Shown: positions 44,211-56,814 of the stretch, piece by piece
Layout of the letters: every line of letters begins with the position of its first letter
Position numbering within the stretch: the first letter of the stretch is position 1
From: Bryum argenteum
Taxonomy: Eukaryota; Streptophyta; Bryopsida; Bryales; Bryaceae
Length of the DNA stretch: 64,000 nucleotides
Direction of reading: 5' to 3'
Assembly: GCA_037043015.1 (NCBI GenBank)
Contig: CM073325.1
Location: 4,838,501 to 4,902,500, forward strand
Made by a program: the position numbers and the translations under genes
The notes under the pieces: generated by a model
Told to the model about the DNA's origin: nothing
Databases searched by the model: none
Seen by the model: the letters and a program-made list of their open reading frames with translations, nothing else

Positions 44211-46388
44211 ATCTAGTGGGATGCGGGGTTCTGCCGTATTGTCATCCGCTATCAATCCCTGCTGTTTCTCCAATAATCTCCATCACGAACGCCTTTCCCT
44301 CTCGTAAGTACCCTCAACCCATCACTCCGAACCTATCCAACTATTTGGGGTTCCTCACAGCATCGTCTTTTCGCAGGAGGCTCTTTGTTGCTTCGAATGT
44401 GAGATGTGGTTCGCGAGAAGAGAGGAGGCAAAGGAGAGGTAAAGGGATGATGCCCCTGATACGCAAGCAAGAAGAGCACCCTCCATTAAGCGCTTCCACG
44501 ATGAGGGTTTATGCCATCTCAGACCTGCACACTGACTACGAGGCTAACATGGAATTCGTGAAGAGCCTCTCCTCTAGCCTCTATCTGCCTCATACGCTCA
44601 TCGTGGCCGGCGATGTCGCCAATACTCTCGACACTTTCACTACCACCATGCGTATCTTGAGTGAGAAGTTTCAGCATGTGTTTTTCGTCGCTGGAAACCA
44701 CGACTTATGGTGCAAGGACTCCGAAGCCAATGAAGTAAGCAACATCCTCTTCTTCCCATATGAATTGGAAATTCTCGATACTGAGTGAGTGAGATTGTTG
44801 GCAGATGGACTCTGTGACAAAGCTGAGGATGCTAGAGGATACGTGCAAGTCACTAGGTGTGCACACATCACCGAAGAAGTTGAGCGGAGTCTGGATTTAC
44901 CCGATTCTTTCATGGTATCACCAGGCAATGAATATGCTACCAGAACTCCTACAGTTCGCTCTTTGCTCATGCTGGATCGATCTTATGCTCATTTTGATGG
45001 TCTTTGTGTGTGCAGAGTTTCGACAAAGAGAAAGACATCGAGGGTTACAACATTCGGCCTCCTGAAAAGGTGATTGAATCGTATCTAAGGATTGTTTCTG
45101 TCTGTGAGTGTGTATGGTCTGACTTGTTCGTTTGTTTTCAGGCTGCTTCTGACTTTCGCCTTTGCAAGTGGCCACTTCCTCTTGACGACATGGTTGATGG
45201 TTGCCTTGCTCGCTACTTTGATGAGCTCAATCTGCTGGAGTTTCAAGATGCTGTTGCCAACGATCAGAATGAGTGTCAAATTATCACTTTCTCTCATTTT
45301 CTGCCTCGGTAAGTCCCTGTTCCACTTTCTGGAAGGAGAATATAGATGTTACCAATGGAGAGCTATAACGTTTCTATTGTGGGGTGCTACAGGTTTGAAT
45401 TGTGCCCGGAGAAGCGGATGTTGTTTTACCCCAATTTGCCTAAAATCATTGGCTCAGATTGGTTGGAGGCAAGGTTGCGTTCTATTCATGGACGCCATGG
45501 TAGCTCAACTGCGTGCCATGTGTTTGGCCATACACACTTTTGTTGGGATGCAACCTTAGACGGTGTCAGGTACTCCTCTCAATTTTGTGCTATGGCCCGA
45601 ATCAAGTAACTCATATTCGTCATCACCGCAAAATCATCCAGACCTCATTGCATATGCTGAAAGGATCATTATAGTCAAAGTTTCAAATCTCAAATATAGC
45701 ATCTTAACCTAATCTAGTGCAGTTGAATAAAATCTTCTGCGCAACAGTTTGATCGATTCTAGGTCACCACAACAACGAAGACCAAGAAAAATGATTCAAC
45801 TTCATTATCATAAGTGCAATTAACCTGAGCGAATTATCAACTTGAACAGCCTCTCATTGCATTCTAGATTAGCCTAAACTGTTCTTGATAAAGCTACATG
45901 TATTTATCTACTTTCTACCTCCAATAGTGAAGTTTCTTTGATGAAGCAGGATTTAGAAATTTTCGACACCTAACTTCCAACAGAATCATGATAGTCAAAC
46001 TCAGCATTGCAATTTTTGATTTCATGATCTTGAATAAAATCTTCTGCACATCCAGTATGGGATAGCATCATGTGCTCCCAATTCTTAACTATTATCAGAA
46101 GCTTCATGCTCTGTTCGGCATTTATAATATTGGATGGCTGATGTTGGTTTCAGATACATTCAATCGCCTCTAGCGTACCCGAAAGAACGGGCGAGGCGCA
46201 TCAACGGAGGAACAGATTGGTTGCCGTTGTGCATTTACGATTCGGACAAGGGTGGCTTAGTGGAAGGTCCATTGGATTGTCATTGGTCGAATTATTATCG
46301 AGTGAACGAAAGAGATCCAGGCAACACAGAGCTTGCACCTTGGGTAGCCAGTCTCTATCGACCTGTGGTTTGTAAGCCGCATTCCTAA
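44204..46388 (+). CDS. Calcineurin-like metallophosphoesterase, six exons
   Basis: Phosphoesterase with all four metal-binding blocks: SDLHTD, AGDVANT and AGNHDLW in exon 1, FGHTHFCWD in exon 5. Exons: 44204-44734, 44805-44924, 45016-45069, 45142-45308, 45393-45569, 46154-46388; about 427 residues from the first ATG. In-frame ATGs at 44447 (346 residues) and 44501 (MRVYAISDLH, 328 residues) are alternatives. The extra N-terminus is Ser/Arg-rich (YLGFLTASSFRRRLFVASNV) and could be a plastid or mitochondrial transit peptide. A GTAAGT at 44304 and CAG near 44377 could instead be a 5' intron. Intron 2 appears to use a GC donor (CACCAG|GCAATG). Later exons contain WIYPILSWYHQ, CKWPLPLDD and the C-terminal RINGGTDWLPLCIYDSD. 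The substrate is unknown. Confidence 0.88.
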
Positions 46389-47304
46389 ATTTGAATGCAA
46401 GTATATATTACATCTCTTCTGTGGACTCTGCAGCAACCACAGATTTCCTCTTTTGTAAATCTAAGGGCTAAGGTTCAGAATCCCTTTAGTGCTATTCTTC
46501 TCAGCCTTTTAGACCTACAATTGAATTGTACCACCATCGTAGAAACGAGTTGCATCTGCTTGTAAGGAATGTATAGCTTGACACAAGCAGATTGTGTAGC
46601 CACTCAAAATTATGCACAAGAGGACTTGCTCTGATGATGATCTGAGGCTACCATGTCTCACTTCGTATAGTCTATTGATGTACTCCTGAGTTTCTTCGGA
46701 GTTCTTTGTTGTGCTGGGTTTGATTGTGAGCACATCGATAACTGAAGTAAGGCCCTCAGAATGCTTGGGATCAGAGGAAGGAAATGTTGAAGGGGAAGGT
46801 GAAGTACTTCCGAACCATTTAGCATCTAGAACTCCCGCTTCAGGTTTAAGAGATGAAGAGGAAAATCCTCTCCAGATTTATATGAAAGATTTTCAAATCG
46901 CACATTCTTTGGATCGTCCTGTTGTGGTAAAGACCGAAAGCGTGAGAGTTGAAATGTGTCATGCGTTATGAGTTTGTCTTGTCATTAAGCGTCAAGTTAT
47001 CGAGGATCAGTTAGCAATCGTAGCCGTGTGATTCTGTCATTTGAGTTCAATCTGCCCTCATGCTAAAGAAGATTTTCATCAAGCACGTTGATGATCGCCA
47101 TCAAGCACTATGATGATGGAATCCAACCATCGCTTCCGGTGAGTCTTCCTTCCGAGCATGAATAATCACTGCTGATGTAATTCACAATCTGCTGCAGAAT
47201 TACACTGCCGTTTTACGTTCTTCAAAAAGAAACTGGCAAACAATCACTGATGTAAGTTCTTATCACTGACTACAACATTCCTTGCTTTCACGTTGTATGC
47301 AGAG
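46389..47304. other. Intergenic region before the B3 cluster
   Basis: Contains sequence that recurs before B3 gene D, for example around 47100 and 49490 (ATCAAGCACTATGATGAT and neighbours), showing that duplication units include upstream DNA. A plus-strand frame at 46711-46971 has no known motif, and its equivalent at about 49140-49270 is not conserved as a frame. Confidence 0.6.
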
Positions 47305-48427
47305 ATGGCAGATTTTCAAGTAAGCACTCATCCTCTTACCGGTGAGACCAATTCTCCCTCGTTTGCGAAGACCATTTTGCGCTACAACAGTTCTCATAGC
47401 CTGGTAATGAAATGTCATCCCTTGGTTTTTATTAACACTTTCTGCAGCTTTGTTTCTAAGATATGTGGTTGTGTGAAGAGTGAATGGCAATTGTGTGACT
47501 ATATCTCTGATGGAGATGATGTGGCTGTTCAGGAGATTCCAGCCAAGTTCGTGAAGGATCATGGTCACAATCTCTACCAGAGTGTAATTCTAACAGGACC
47601 CAATGGACGAGTGAAGTGCTTGCAGCTTCAGATCTATACACTCCCTGTCGAGCGAGTGTTTATTGGTAGATGGAGAAGTTTTATGATGGAGAATGAGATC
47701 AAACTAGGTGATCAGTTGCTGTTCACCCTCGTCTCCAAGTCCGCTTTCACTGTGCGTTTCTTAAAACAGAGCAGCACTTCGACTGCAAAGGAACAACCAC
47801 AACCGTCGTTGGAGAGCTCTCTCTCACTCTCCACTCTCAACACATCTTCTACGAATGTGAAGAATGATGTCATTTACCCGATTGGTGCACGGAAGTTCAA
47901 GCGGAAGGTGCATGCTTTGTTGGAGAATCTCGAGTGTCCTCATTTTGTCAAGGTTATGAAGGCATCCGACCTTCGCGAAATCAAGTCATGCTTCATGGTA
48001 AGCCATGACCAAACATTCATCACAATTTAGAGAAATAAGACTAGCTAGAATTACACAAGAGGCAGATATAGCAGTTATGATTGGGTTTTGCAATTGCATT
48101 CGAAGAAGGTATATTCAATTATATGTAACTATTAAAGTGTTCCAGTAACATGCATGCTTTTATTGGTGTGTGAAGCAAGTGCCAGCAAAGTTTCTCAAGA
48201 AATATGGGAAGTATGTGTCCAAGTTTTGTTCGATGCGAGGACCCTCTGGCGCTACAGTGGAGGTGTGTTTCTCATTTCAGAAGTCAAGGGGAGGTTTCTT
48301 GACGACTGGGTGGAAGGCTTTTTACCGAGAGAATCGGTTTTGTGTCGGAGATGTGCTGCTCTTCTCGCTTTGTGCACCGTCATGCTGGCTTGTACAGGTG
48401 GTAGAAAAATCATCGCCATCGGAGTAA
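47305..48427 (+). CDS. B3-domain protein C, two B3 domains
   Basis: About 271 residues from three exons: 47305-47403, 47533-47997, 48176-48427. Exon 1 (MADFQVSTHPLTGETN, then SPSFAKTILRYNSSHSL) starts B3 domain 1. Exon 2 continues with EIPAKFVKDHGHNLYQSVIL, GRWRSFMMENEIKLGDQLLF and SAFTVRFLK, then a Ser-rich linker and CPHFVKVMKASDLREIKSCFM, which begins domain 2. Exon 3 holds QVPAKFLKKYGKYVSKF, GWKAFYRENRFCVGDVLLFSL and WLVQVVEK. Introns are phase 0; the second acceptor is GTGTGAAG. First of five plus-strand tandem paralogues. Likely a nuclear DNA-binding protein of the REM type; the role is unknown. Confidence 0.88.
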
Positions 48428-49722
48428 ACTCGCCACTTGGATCAGATGTTGATGTGTTAAAGACCTTCATACAATCGTAACAATACGCCACGTTTCGCGC
48501 ACTTTTGAAGATAGCATGCCAAGGATACCCAAATCTAGCATTTGGCAGGCTCCTATCAAGGTTACAGTCTATTACTGTCTGTTTGTACAATATTGTAACC
48601 AGTTTCTTTCAGTACATAGTAAGTCGTATTCTACATGAGTCGGTCCAAGGATTTTTGTTTAACTCTATTTCAAGTGAATTGTTGAAGTGGACAATTCATG
48701 CTTATCTTGTTATATGACTATATGCATGCTCGGAACTGCGTTTTCGAAATTTTCGATGATTGGTATGTATTGTTGCAAAGTTCATTTCTTGGAAGAGCCA
48801 CCCACAGATTTCCTTTTTTTGTACACTCAAAGAGCCAAGGTAGTGAAATTCTTTTCAGCATTTTAGACCAAGCAATTGAATTGGACCATTATCGTAGAAA
48901 CGAGTTGTAAGGATCATACAGCTTGGCACAAGCAGATTGTGTAGCCAGTTAACAATATGCAAAAGACGAACCTGGGTTTACGTTTGATGCTTTGGTGCTC
49001 ATACGAGGCTACCATGGCTCACTTCGTGTTGTCTATTTTGAACCACATGATGTACTCCTGAGTTTCTCTGTTGAATTGGATTCGATTGATAATTGAGCTC
49101 TTTAAAGAAATGACGTTTAAACTGAAGCTCTCAGAATGCTTGCGATCGGAGGAAGGAAATGCTGAAGGGGAAGGTGAAGTACTCGCGGACCCGTTAGAAT
49201 CTAAAACTCCTGCTTCAGGTGTGATAAAATGAGGGGACTCTGTAGAATCATATGACAGAGTTTCAAATCGCACATTCGTTAATTAATCCTCTAAAAAGGG
49301 TCTTCTTGTAGCAAGGGAGTTTTAAGACCGAAAACCTGAAAGTTGAAATGCGTCAGGAGTCATGAGCTTTTCTTGTTCACTAAGCGTCAAAGTAGTTAGG
49401 ATCAGTTAGCAATCGTAGCCGTGTGATTCTGTCATTTGTTTCCATTGAGTTCAATCTCCCTTATGTTCAACAAGATCTCCATCAAGCACGTTGATGATCT
49501 CCAACAAGCACTATGATGATTGGAATCCAACCATCGCTCTCGGTGAGTATTCCTTCCGATCATGAATTTTTTTTGATGACATAAATTCACAATTTCTTGT
49601 CGATTCTGCATGCTTAGACGTTCTTCGAAAAAGAAACTGGCTAACAACCACTTGCCCGAGTTCCTTTTGGTAAGTTCTTATCACTGACAACAACACTCCT
49701 TGCTTTCACAACGTATGCAGAG
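48428..49722. other. Spacer between B3 genes C and D
   Basis: Shares blocks with the regions after gene D and before gene C (for example GAGACGAGTTG-type and CATTTGAGTTCAATCT-type stretches). No further gene seen. Confidence 0.6.
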
Positions 49723-50800
49723 ATGGCAGATCTTCAAGCAAGCACTCCTCCTCCAACCGATGAGACCGATTCTCCCTCGTTTGCGAGGACCATTTCGTTC
49801 TACAACAGTTCTCATAACCTGGTATATCAAATGCCATTGGTTCGTCTCCTGCAACTTTATTTCTTAGATTTAGTTGTGGATGGCATTTGTGTGACTATTT
49901 ATTCAATGAAGATGATGAGGCTGTGCAGGAGATTCCGGCCAAGTTCGTGAAGGAGCATGGACATAACCTCTTCCAGAGTGTAATTCTAACAGGACCTAAT
50001 GGACGAGTGAAGTGCTTGCGGCTTGTAATTAAGTTACTCCCTGCCCACCGAGTGTTTTTTGGTGGATGGAGAAGTTTTATGATGGGAAATGAGATCAAAC
50101 TAGGTGATCAGTTGCTGTTTACCCTCGTCTCCAAGTCCGCTTTCACTGTACGTTTCTTGAAACAGAGCAGCACGGAACAACCACAACCGCCATCGACGAG
50201 CTCTTTCTCAATCCCCAGTAACGCCACATTCGTCAAGTCTTTTAGAAATGATGTTTTTTATCCGACTGGTACACTGAAGTTCAAGCCGAAGGTGGATGCT
50301 TTGTTGGAGAATCTCGAGTGTCCTCATTTTGTCAAGGTTATGAAGGTATCCAACCTTCGCGAAGTCAAGTCATGCTTCATGGTAAGCCTTCATACTGAAC
50401 AGAATTTTCGGAGAAATTAAACTAGCGAGATATGGTTACATATAACATCCATGATTGGGGTTTTGCAATTGCATTCAAAGGAGGTTCATTTAATCATATG
50501 TAACTATTAGAGCTTTCCAGTAACATGAATTGCTGTTATTGGTGTGCGAAGTATGTGCCAGCGAAGTTCCTCGATAAATATGGGATGTATATCGCCAAGT
50601 TTGGGTCGATGCGAGGACCTTCTGGTGCTGCAGTGGAGGTTAGTCTCTCATTACCGAGTGCAAGAGGAGGTTTCACGACAGGGTGGAAGACTTTTTACCG
50701 AAAGAATGGCATTTGTGTCGGAGATGTGCTGCTTTTCTCGCTTTGTGCTCCAGACTCTTGGCTTGTACAGGTGGTTGAAAAAGCACTACGATCGGAGTAA
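49723..50800 (+). CDS. B3-domain protein D, two B3 domains
   Basis: About 266 residues; exons 49723-49821, 49929-50381, 50552-50800. It is the closest relative of C, about 2.4 kb downstream. Exon 1 reads MADLQASTPPPTDETD then SPSFARTISFYNSSHNL. Exon 2 has EIPAKFVKEHGHNLFQSVIL, GGWRSFMMGNEIKLGDQLLF and a shorter Ser/Pro linker, then CPHFVKVMKVSNLREVKSCFM. Exon 3 has YVPAKFLDKYGMYIAKF, GWKTFYRKNGICVGDVLLFSL and WLVQVVEKALRSE. All phases are 0 and all frames open. It is presumably a nuclear DNA-binding factor. Confidence 0.88.
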
Positions 50801-52238
50801 ACTCGCCACTTGAATCAGATGTTGCTATTTTGGGACATCGACGCAATCGTAGCAATTCGTCACGTTGCGCGCACTTTTGAAGATATCACTCGAGAGATAC
50901 CGACTTCTAGGATCTGGTAGGCTCTTATCAAGGTAGGCAGCAAAGCGTGTTCAATGGTCCGATTGGTGAAGTAGACATTAACCTCTATTACAGTGTGTCT
51001 GTACAACCTTGTGATCAGTTTCCTTCGAGTACGTACTAAGTCGTAGTGAAATGATTCTGTATGAGTCGGTCAAGGGCTTCTATTTCAGGAGGAAAGCGGA
51101 AGAGGACAATTCATGCTTACCTTGGTATATAACTATTTGCAAATTCGGAACTATGTTTTAAACCTTTCCGAGGACTGGTATATATTGAAATCTCATCCTT
51201 TCAAATGACAACATCGCCTGCAAGTTGATTAGAGAGAAACAGTTTCATGGTTTGTGCCTCCATTCACTTTTTCAGCAACTTGAAATGTGAAGGTCGAACC
51301 CTCTCAAGCACATTGATATTGTAAGGTAACCTCATAAGCTCACCTGCTCCGAGTTCTCCCGAGTTCTCAGGCCGCTCCTCAATTGAAGTTCACTCCTGTT
51401 CATCATCATCATCATCTCCTTGGGTGCCCATACTTTGTTCGAGGTGCCCTATGATCGGCTTATCGCTTCGTGGAATATAAATGCATTCAATAAGCAGCAT
51501 TCCTGTAAGTAACCTGTAAGTGCCAGAAAATTTCGTTTCTACTTTCGAGTTTGATATTTCCAGCACCCACCACAGATTCCTGCACTGTACATCCAAAGAG
51601 CTCAGTTCACAATTCAGAATCTTCGTAGTGGAAAATGTCTACAAATGAACTGTTTACAATTCTGAAAATGTATTCCCAAAGTTTACGAGGATCGATATGT
51701 GTGGTTGCATTATGTTTCATACAAATAGAAACTTCATTCCTTCAAAAGACATCACAGTACAGGTTGAGTTTAGCAAAACGGTTTTCATCATCTCTCCGAA
51801 GAGCCTGTGTATGTAGTCATTTTTTCAGCAACTTGAAAATTAAGATCGAAACCCCCAAAAGCTCAAGCATTGGATTCAAGTATCCTTGTATGTGCACTAA
51901 AATCCACTCAAGTAAATATTATTACAAGATCGACATTATTATTGAATCTCATATCTCCATGTATAATTTCACAAGATTCGGGTATCTCATAACATCTCCT
52001 ATGCAAAGAGTACATACCTTTCAATTCCAATGTATTTTCAAATTTGCAAATAGGAAATCATCTCAAGAAAGTAGTAAAATCTTCTCATTTTGAATTCAGA
52101 GATTTTCGATAACGACAACTCATTTACTGTTATCTTACACTCCCTCGAAAAAGACGATCACCGTTTCTACTTCTTTCACTAAAATAGTGCACAGCGAATC
52201 CATTCTTTAACCAGTATCTTGTCCTCCTCCTGCAAGAG
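50801..52238. other. Spacer between B3 genes D and E
   Basis: Two diverged copies of a non-coding block (about 51.13-51.33 and 51.66-51.88 kb; TTTTTCAGCAACTTGAAA and neighbours) that also appears at 58.5-58.73 and 62.24-62.43 kb. The long frame 51635-52093 has no motif and is probably fortuitous. Confidence 0.6.
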
Positions 52239-53265
52239 ATGGCAAATTCTCATGCCGACACTCCTTCCTTTACCATTGATGCCAATTCTCCCTCCTTTGT
52301 GAAGACCATTCGGCGTTTCAACAAAAGTCACTTGGTATGAATGCTTATTGCAGTTCATGTATATTAATTGCGGTTAAGTAAATTTTTGCATAAGAATCGT
52401 GTGAACATGTTGCTGATAAAGATGGTGAGTGTGTGCAAGAGATTCCGATCAAGTTTGTGAAGAAACATTGTCACAATTTCCGCGAGAGAGTCTCCCTGAC
52501 AGGACCCAATGGCCAAACGAGATACTTCCATGTTCATGTTAATGTACACCCTCACGCCCGAGTGTTCATTACGAAATGGAAAAGCTTCATGTTGGAAAAT
52601 CAACTCAAAGTAGGTGATCAGTTGTTGTTCACCCTTGTGTCCGACTCCACTTTCATTGTGCGTCTTCAACTATCCACTGTCACTCTCCATCTCTTGAAAC
52701 ATGGGCTTTCCTTGGAACAGCAAACACACCGACAACCATCGTCGAAAGATGATGTGATCTATACGTATGGTACAAAGAAGTTCAAGAAGAAGGTCGATGC
52801 TCTGCGGAAAAATTTCGAGTTTGAGTGTCCACGTTTTGTCACGGCTATTCAGCGCAATTCTTTTCATCTTGTAAGCTACTCCCAATCACTGTAGAGATCT
52901 TTACATGTAAAATTTCATAAAACTGAACAAAATAGATATGGGTGTGAATTGAATCTCCACAGTTCGACTTTGCTATGGCAAGTGCGAAGTGTTTACCACT
53001 AACTTGCATGCATCGGAAGATTGTGCCAGCAAAATTTGCAGAGAAATATGCGAAAAGTATCTCGAAGTTTGGTTCGATGGAAGGGCCCTCTCGTGCTACA
53101 GTGGATGTGTGTTTCGAAGAGGGGAGGACAAGAAGCTCGTTCACGAATGGGTGGAATGCGTTTTATCGAAAAAATGACATTCGTGTGGGAGATGTGCTTC
53201 TCTTCTCACTTCGTTCACCGGCACGTTGGCTTGTCGAGGTGGTTGAAAGGGCTGAAATCGATTGA
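52239..53265 (+). CDS. B3-domain protein E, two B3 domains, shifted acceptor
   Basis: About 256 residues; exons 52239-52334, 52442-52870, 53020-53265. Exon 1 is MANSHADTPSFTIDAN then SPSFVKTIRRFNKSHL. In the paralogues exon 2 begins after CAG as GAG ATT. Here the site reads CAAGAG|ATT, so the canonical acceptor is lost and the next AG, three bases on, must be used, deleting one Glu but keeping frame (IPIKFVKKHCHNF). Then come TKWKSFMLENQLKVGDQLLF, a linker different from C, D and F, and FECPRFVTAIQRNSFHL. Exon 3 has IVPAKFAEKYAKSISKF, GWNAFYRKNDIRVGDVLLFSL and WLVEVVERAEID. It is the most diverged of the plus-strand set. Confidence 0.8.
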
Positions 53266-54769
53266 AGTATATGTTGCCAGTTGAAATGAACTTGCCAGTG
53301 GAATCAAATGTTGCGTATCCGTCGCGCTTTTTTCTATTTTGGTCGTAGTATTTTTTTCTATTTTTCGTCGGTACACCCCTACCTCAAAACTTACGCATTT
53401 ATCCAGGCAAAAACTAAAAACTGTATCAGTACTCCCAATCAGTAGCGAACAGTTCAGTTTCTCACAAGTAGAATGTCCCATGCTCGCATCGTCCTGTTTT
53501 AGCAAGAAGAACTTTAAATCTACCACTGAGTACGAGGATCCAAGGTGGGATACATGGAGACTCGCAAATTTGAATCTGCACTAAGAATCACCACCAATCT
53601 AATCAAAAGACTGCATCGACACTGAACATTCAGTTTCTCGCAAATAGAATGTGCCATACTTGCATCCTGTAAGTTTCAGATTTTTGATTCAAGATATCAC
53701 TGTTGGGGATTGGTGATTAGTGCGGCAGCTGGGGTTGGATGGCACGACGGACATAGGCGACAAGGTTCGCAACGCAGCAGAAGGCTATCTTCGAGAGGAC
53801 AGCCGAAAACCAAACAGCGAAGCCAAGGAGAATCTCCTCGTGCTTGTGTCCGGCGAAACGCAGGTTGAGCACGAGAAAGAAATCTGCGAAGAAGTCTTGC
53901 TCGAATTGGAGCTTCTGGTCGTCACCTACTTCAGCTTCCACTGGCAACATGAACCTGCCATCATCGAGAAGGTCACTCACTGCCCACCTCGATCTTTCAC
54001 TCACTGACTCCCGAGTCCCCAACTTAGAATTCTCTCATTCTGTTCGGATATTTGAGTGGAGTTGTAGTAAGTAATTGTTCTTTACAATGCTAGGACACAG
54101 GATACAGGATACGACAAACCCAATCCCTAGGATACGGCAATCCCAATACTCAAAGACTTTAGGATACGACAATCCCAATACTCAAGACTTTGTGAATGAA
54201 TGACTTTGATCTGCATTACTTGAATGTTTTAGCCATATACAAGCTAAGGATATATATAGTACTTCTCTGACTATAGGTATTCTAGCCTAGCGTTCCGCCT
54301 TCCGCCTATTAGAGTTCCGCCTGTTAGTATTTTGTCTGCCACATTGATTGCCACATAGATGCTGATGCGTCATGGTCTCTCAAAAGGAGTGGGTGATGTT
54401 GCGCAGATTGTGAGCAACGGGGCTCAACTGAAGAAACTGCATAAAGTAGTGTTGAATGTGTTCAGGTGGGTGGTCTTTCTGCCAGCATCAGAATCGTCTC
54501 CGGACTAGAAAGTATCTGGGATTTTTCAATTTTGTGAAGAAGAGGTGACCCACACTGGAGCATCGTTAAAACCCACACTGAAGCATTGATAAAACCCAGA
54601 CACAGCAACATGGTGACGCTCCTCAACAAAACAACAACAACACCCTCATCACGACGGAGAAGACAAGGGGTGTGTATGTACTTTTGTTGTCCATGGCACA
54701 TTCCATATGGTTCACTATTCTGTACCTAGAGAGGGATTTACCAGACTATCTGTGCATGTATAATTTGCT
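53266..54769. other. Spacer with unclassified frames and AGGATACGACAATCC repeats
   Basis: The minus-strand frame 54022-53717 (101 codons) contains hydrophobic stretches (a GFAVWFSAVLSKIAFCCVANL-like segment) and an acidic N-terminus, and could be a fragment of a membrane protein, but I do not recognise it. At 54090-54190 the motif GGATACG(A/G)CAATCCCAA is repeated about three times, as seen in some LTR ends. No partner LTR was found. Confidence 0.35.
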
Positions 54770-54861
54770 TTATTTGTAGCAACATTTTTCATCTTTGGCG
54801 GCGAGTAATTTCTCCCACAAACACATCATGTTGCGTGGCGATTGGTAGTGGATACTAATTA

Positions 54862-55162
54862 GGGCCACTTTATACTTGGGGCCGGATTGACGGCCGGCCC
54901 AAATTCTTCAAATTTCAACCAATAGGATGGCTCGATTCTTTCAAATCGGGCCCAAGGGCTTTATACTAGGACCCGACCAAAACTTCACTTTATCCTATGT
55001 GGCATCCCACGTGGCACTGTTTTGGCCCCAAAATGTTCAGGCCCAAGTGATGCAATTGGGACAAGATTTACCAAGTCCCAAACTCCCCAACTTGGGCCCA
55101 AGCCCTAATTGTCGAATCCGGCCCAGCCTCCAGCCGGCCCTCGCCTCTGTATAAAGTGGCCC
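54862..55162. mobile_element. TA-flanked MITE inside last exon of GALT pseudogene
   Basis: The 301-bp element has perfect terminal inverted repeats GGGCCACTTTATAC / GTATAAAGTGGCCC and TA on both sides (54860-54861, 55163-55164). It is rich in GGCCC motifs and has no transposase. A TA target is typical of Tc1/mariner (Stowaway-type) MITEs, although the terminal sequence is not the usual Stowaway one. It splits the GALT exon: codons for HCSQNYL lie on one side and SPRNMMCLWEKL on the other. Confidence 0.88.
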
Positions 55163-56814
55163 TAAGGTAGTTCTGTGAACAATGTCCTTGGGCCATCCGC
55201 TTGTTATTGACATATTGTATCAAATATCTTTTCTTCGCAAACTCATCTGCCCGTATACCAACCGTGACATCTTCCATTTTGAATAACTGCACAATTTTTT
55301 GATATGGTTAGTTAATGTGTCAAAAAGAAGAGATTTCTACTTGCGTAAGAAAGTTACAAAGATTACCTTCAATTTGTTGTTTTCATCATTTTCAACTACA
55401 AATTGCCCAAAGTCTTTTGAGATGATATATGCAGGACCATAAAATTCTTATATGAAAAGCAATACCTTCTCTGTAACGGCCCATTTTCCCGTACGAAGAG
55501 GATAAAATTCTAAATTCATGTTGCCCATGTATAGTCCTTGCCGCATGTCTCTAGTTCCAAGCTCGGCAAGAATATTATCGATTCTTACAAAAGTATCATC
55601 GTCACATTTCATGATGTATTTAGCTGAAATGTTTTGGACCTGCAAAAAAATCACAAGTTGGAGTTTTTAAATTTCTAAGGCTTTTATAGAGAATACAAAT
55701 ATCAAAATGGATTTGATAAATTTAAACATCATTTATCACGTATGTTGTGAGTACTTGATATGGTTAAAACAAATACCCCAAACTTAAAAATTTCAAAAGT
55801 CTTGAGAATATCATAATATCACAATATCATATTTGTCGATGAAAGGCAAGATTATGATATCGCCGTAATATTCTGCCTCCTTCTTTAGTTGCGAGTTTAC
55901 ATTCTTGTCTTTATCCTGCAAGATGAAGAGTGATGATAATATTACATATAATTACTAACTCAAAATTGGTTGTTTAGAAGTTATATAGTCCTAGCACATG
56001 ACTTCAATGATATCAATATATGTGTGGTTCTTGAGTAACTATGTAAAGCATAAGCAAGACAAATATAAAACATGTTTGATAATAAAATGAGATTTTTTAG
56101 GAATACCAAAGCTACAAAAAACCGAGGCACGACACATGATGATCGAATGGAGTTGGATTCAAACCATGTTCTTCTTATAGCCATTCACTCTTCAAAATGG
56201 CGTGTACTTGACAACACACCAACAAACATGTCCACCTCTGTCGTAAGTATAGGAGGGGCTTTCTAAGTATCATCTGGTGGCAATGATGTAATTGTTACAG
56301 AAGTTACATCAATGTCCCCAAGAACAATTACTCCAGTTGCTTCCTCCAAAGAGAATCCCTATGTATTACAAGTTAAGAGAAAACTTTGATGATTAGAATT
56401 TTGACAATATCTCCAAGAATAAGTAATTTTCAAGACTTAACTAGATGAAATTTCAAACTTTTGTAACTTACAGCTTGAATGGGAAATGAACTTATATGTC
56501 GCCCATCGATGTTTATGTGAAAACCTTCAACACCTGCTTGGATAGTGAGCAAGAAATTGCTATCTTCATTTAGAGGATAGTTCCACTCAGTCTTTTCCTT
56601 TTCAAAATTAGAATATTTGTTATACAAATCTGAGCCTTTAACTAACTTGGATAATATAGAGTCACTTTTTCTTTTGAGCCACTTTTCATAACTTTGCAAG
56701 TAATCAACTGCATGAAACATACATGAAAGTTAGTAGGTGTTGAAATAATAAATATTCCAATTTATATAATTGACAAACAATGCATTGATCTTAGTTGTAC
56801 ATATGAGATATTTT

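Noticed and set aside
51635-52093. 152-codon plus-strand frame as a gene
   Set aside because: Part of the DNA is a dispersed non-coding block repeated elsewhere without the frame; there is no motif and no family similarity.
54090-54260. Solo LTR suggested by GGATACGACAATCC repeats
   Set aside because: No second LTR, no clear TG...CA borders and no target duplication could be found.
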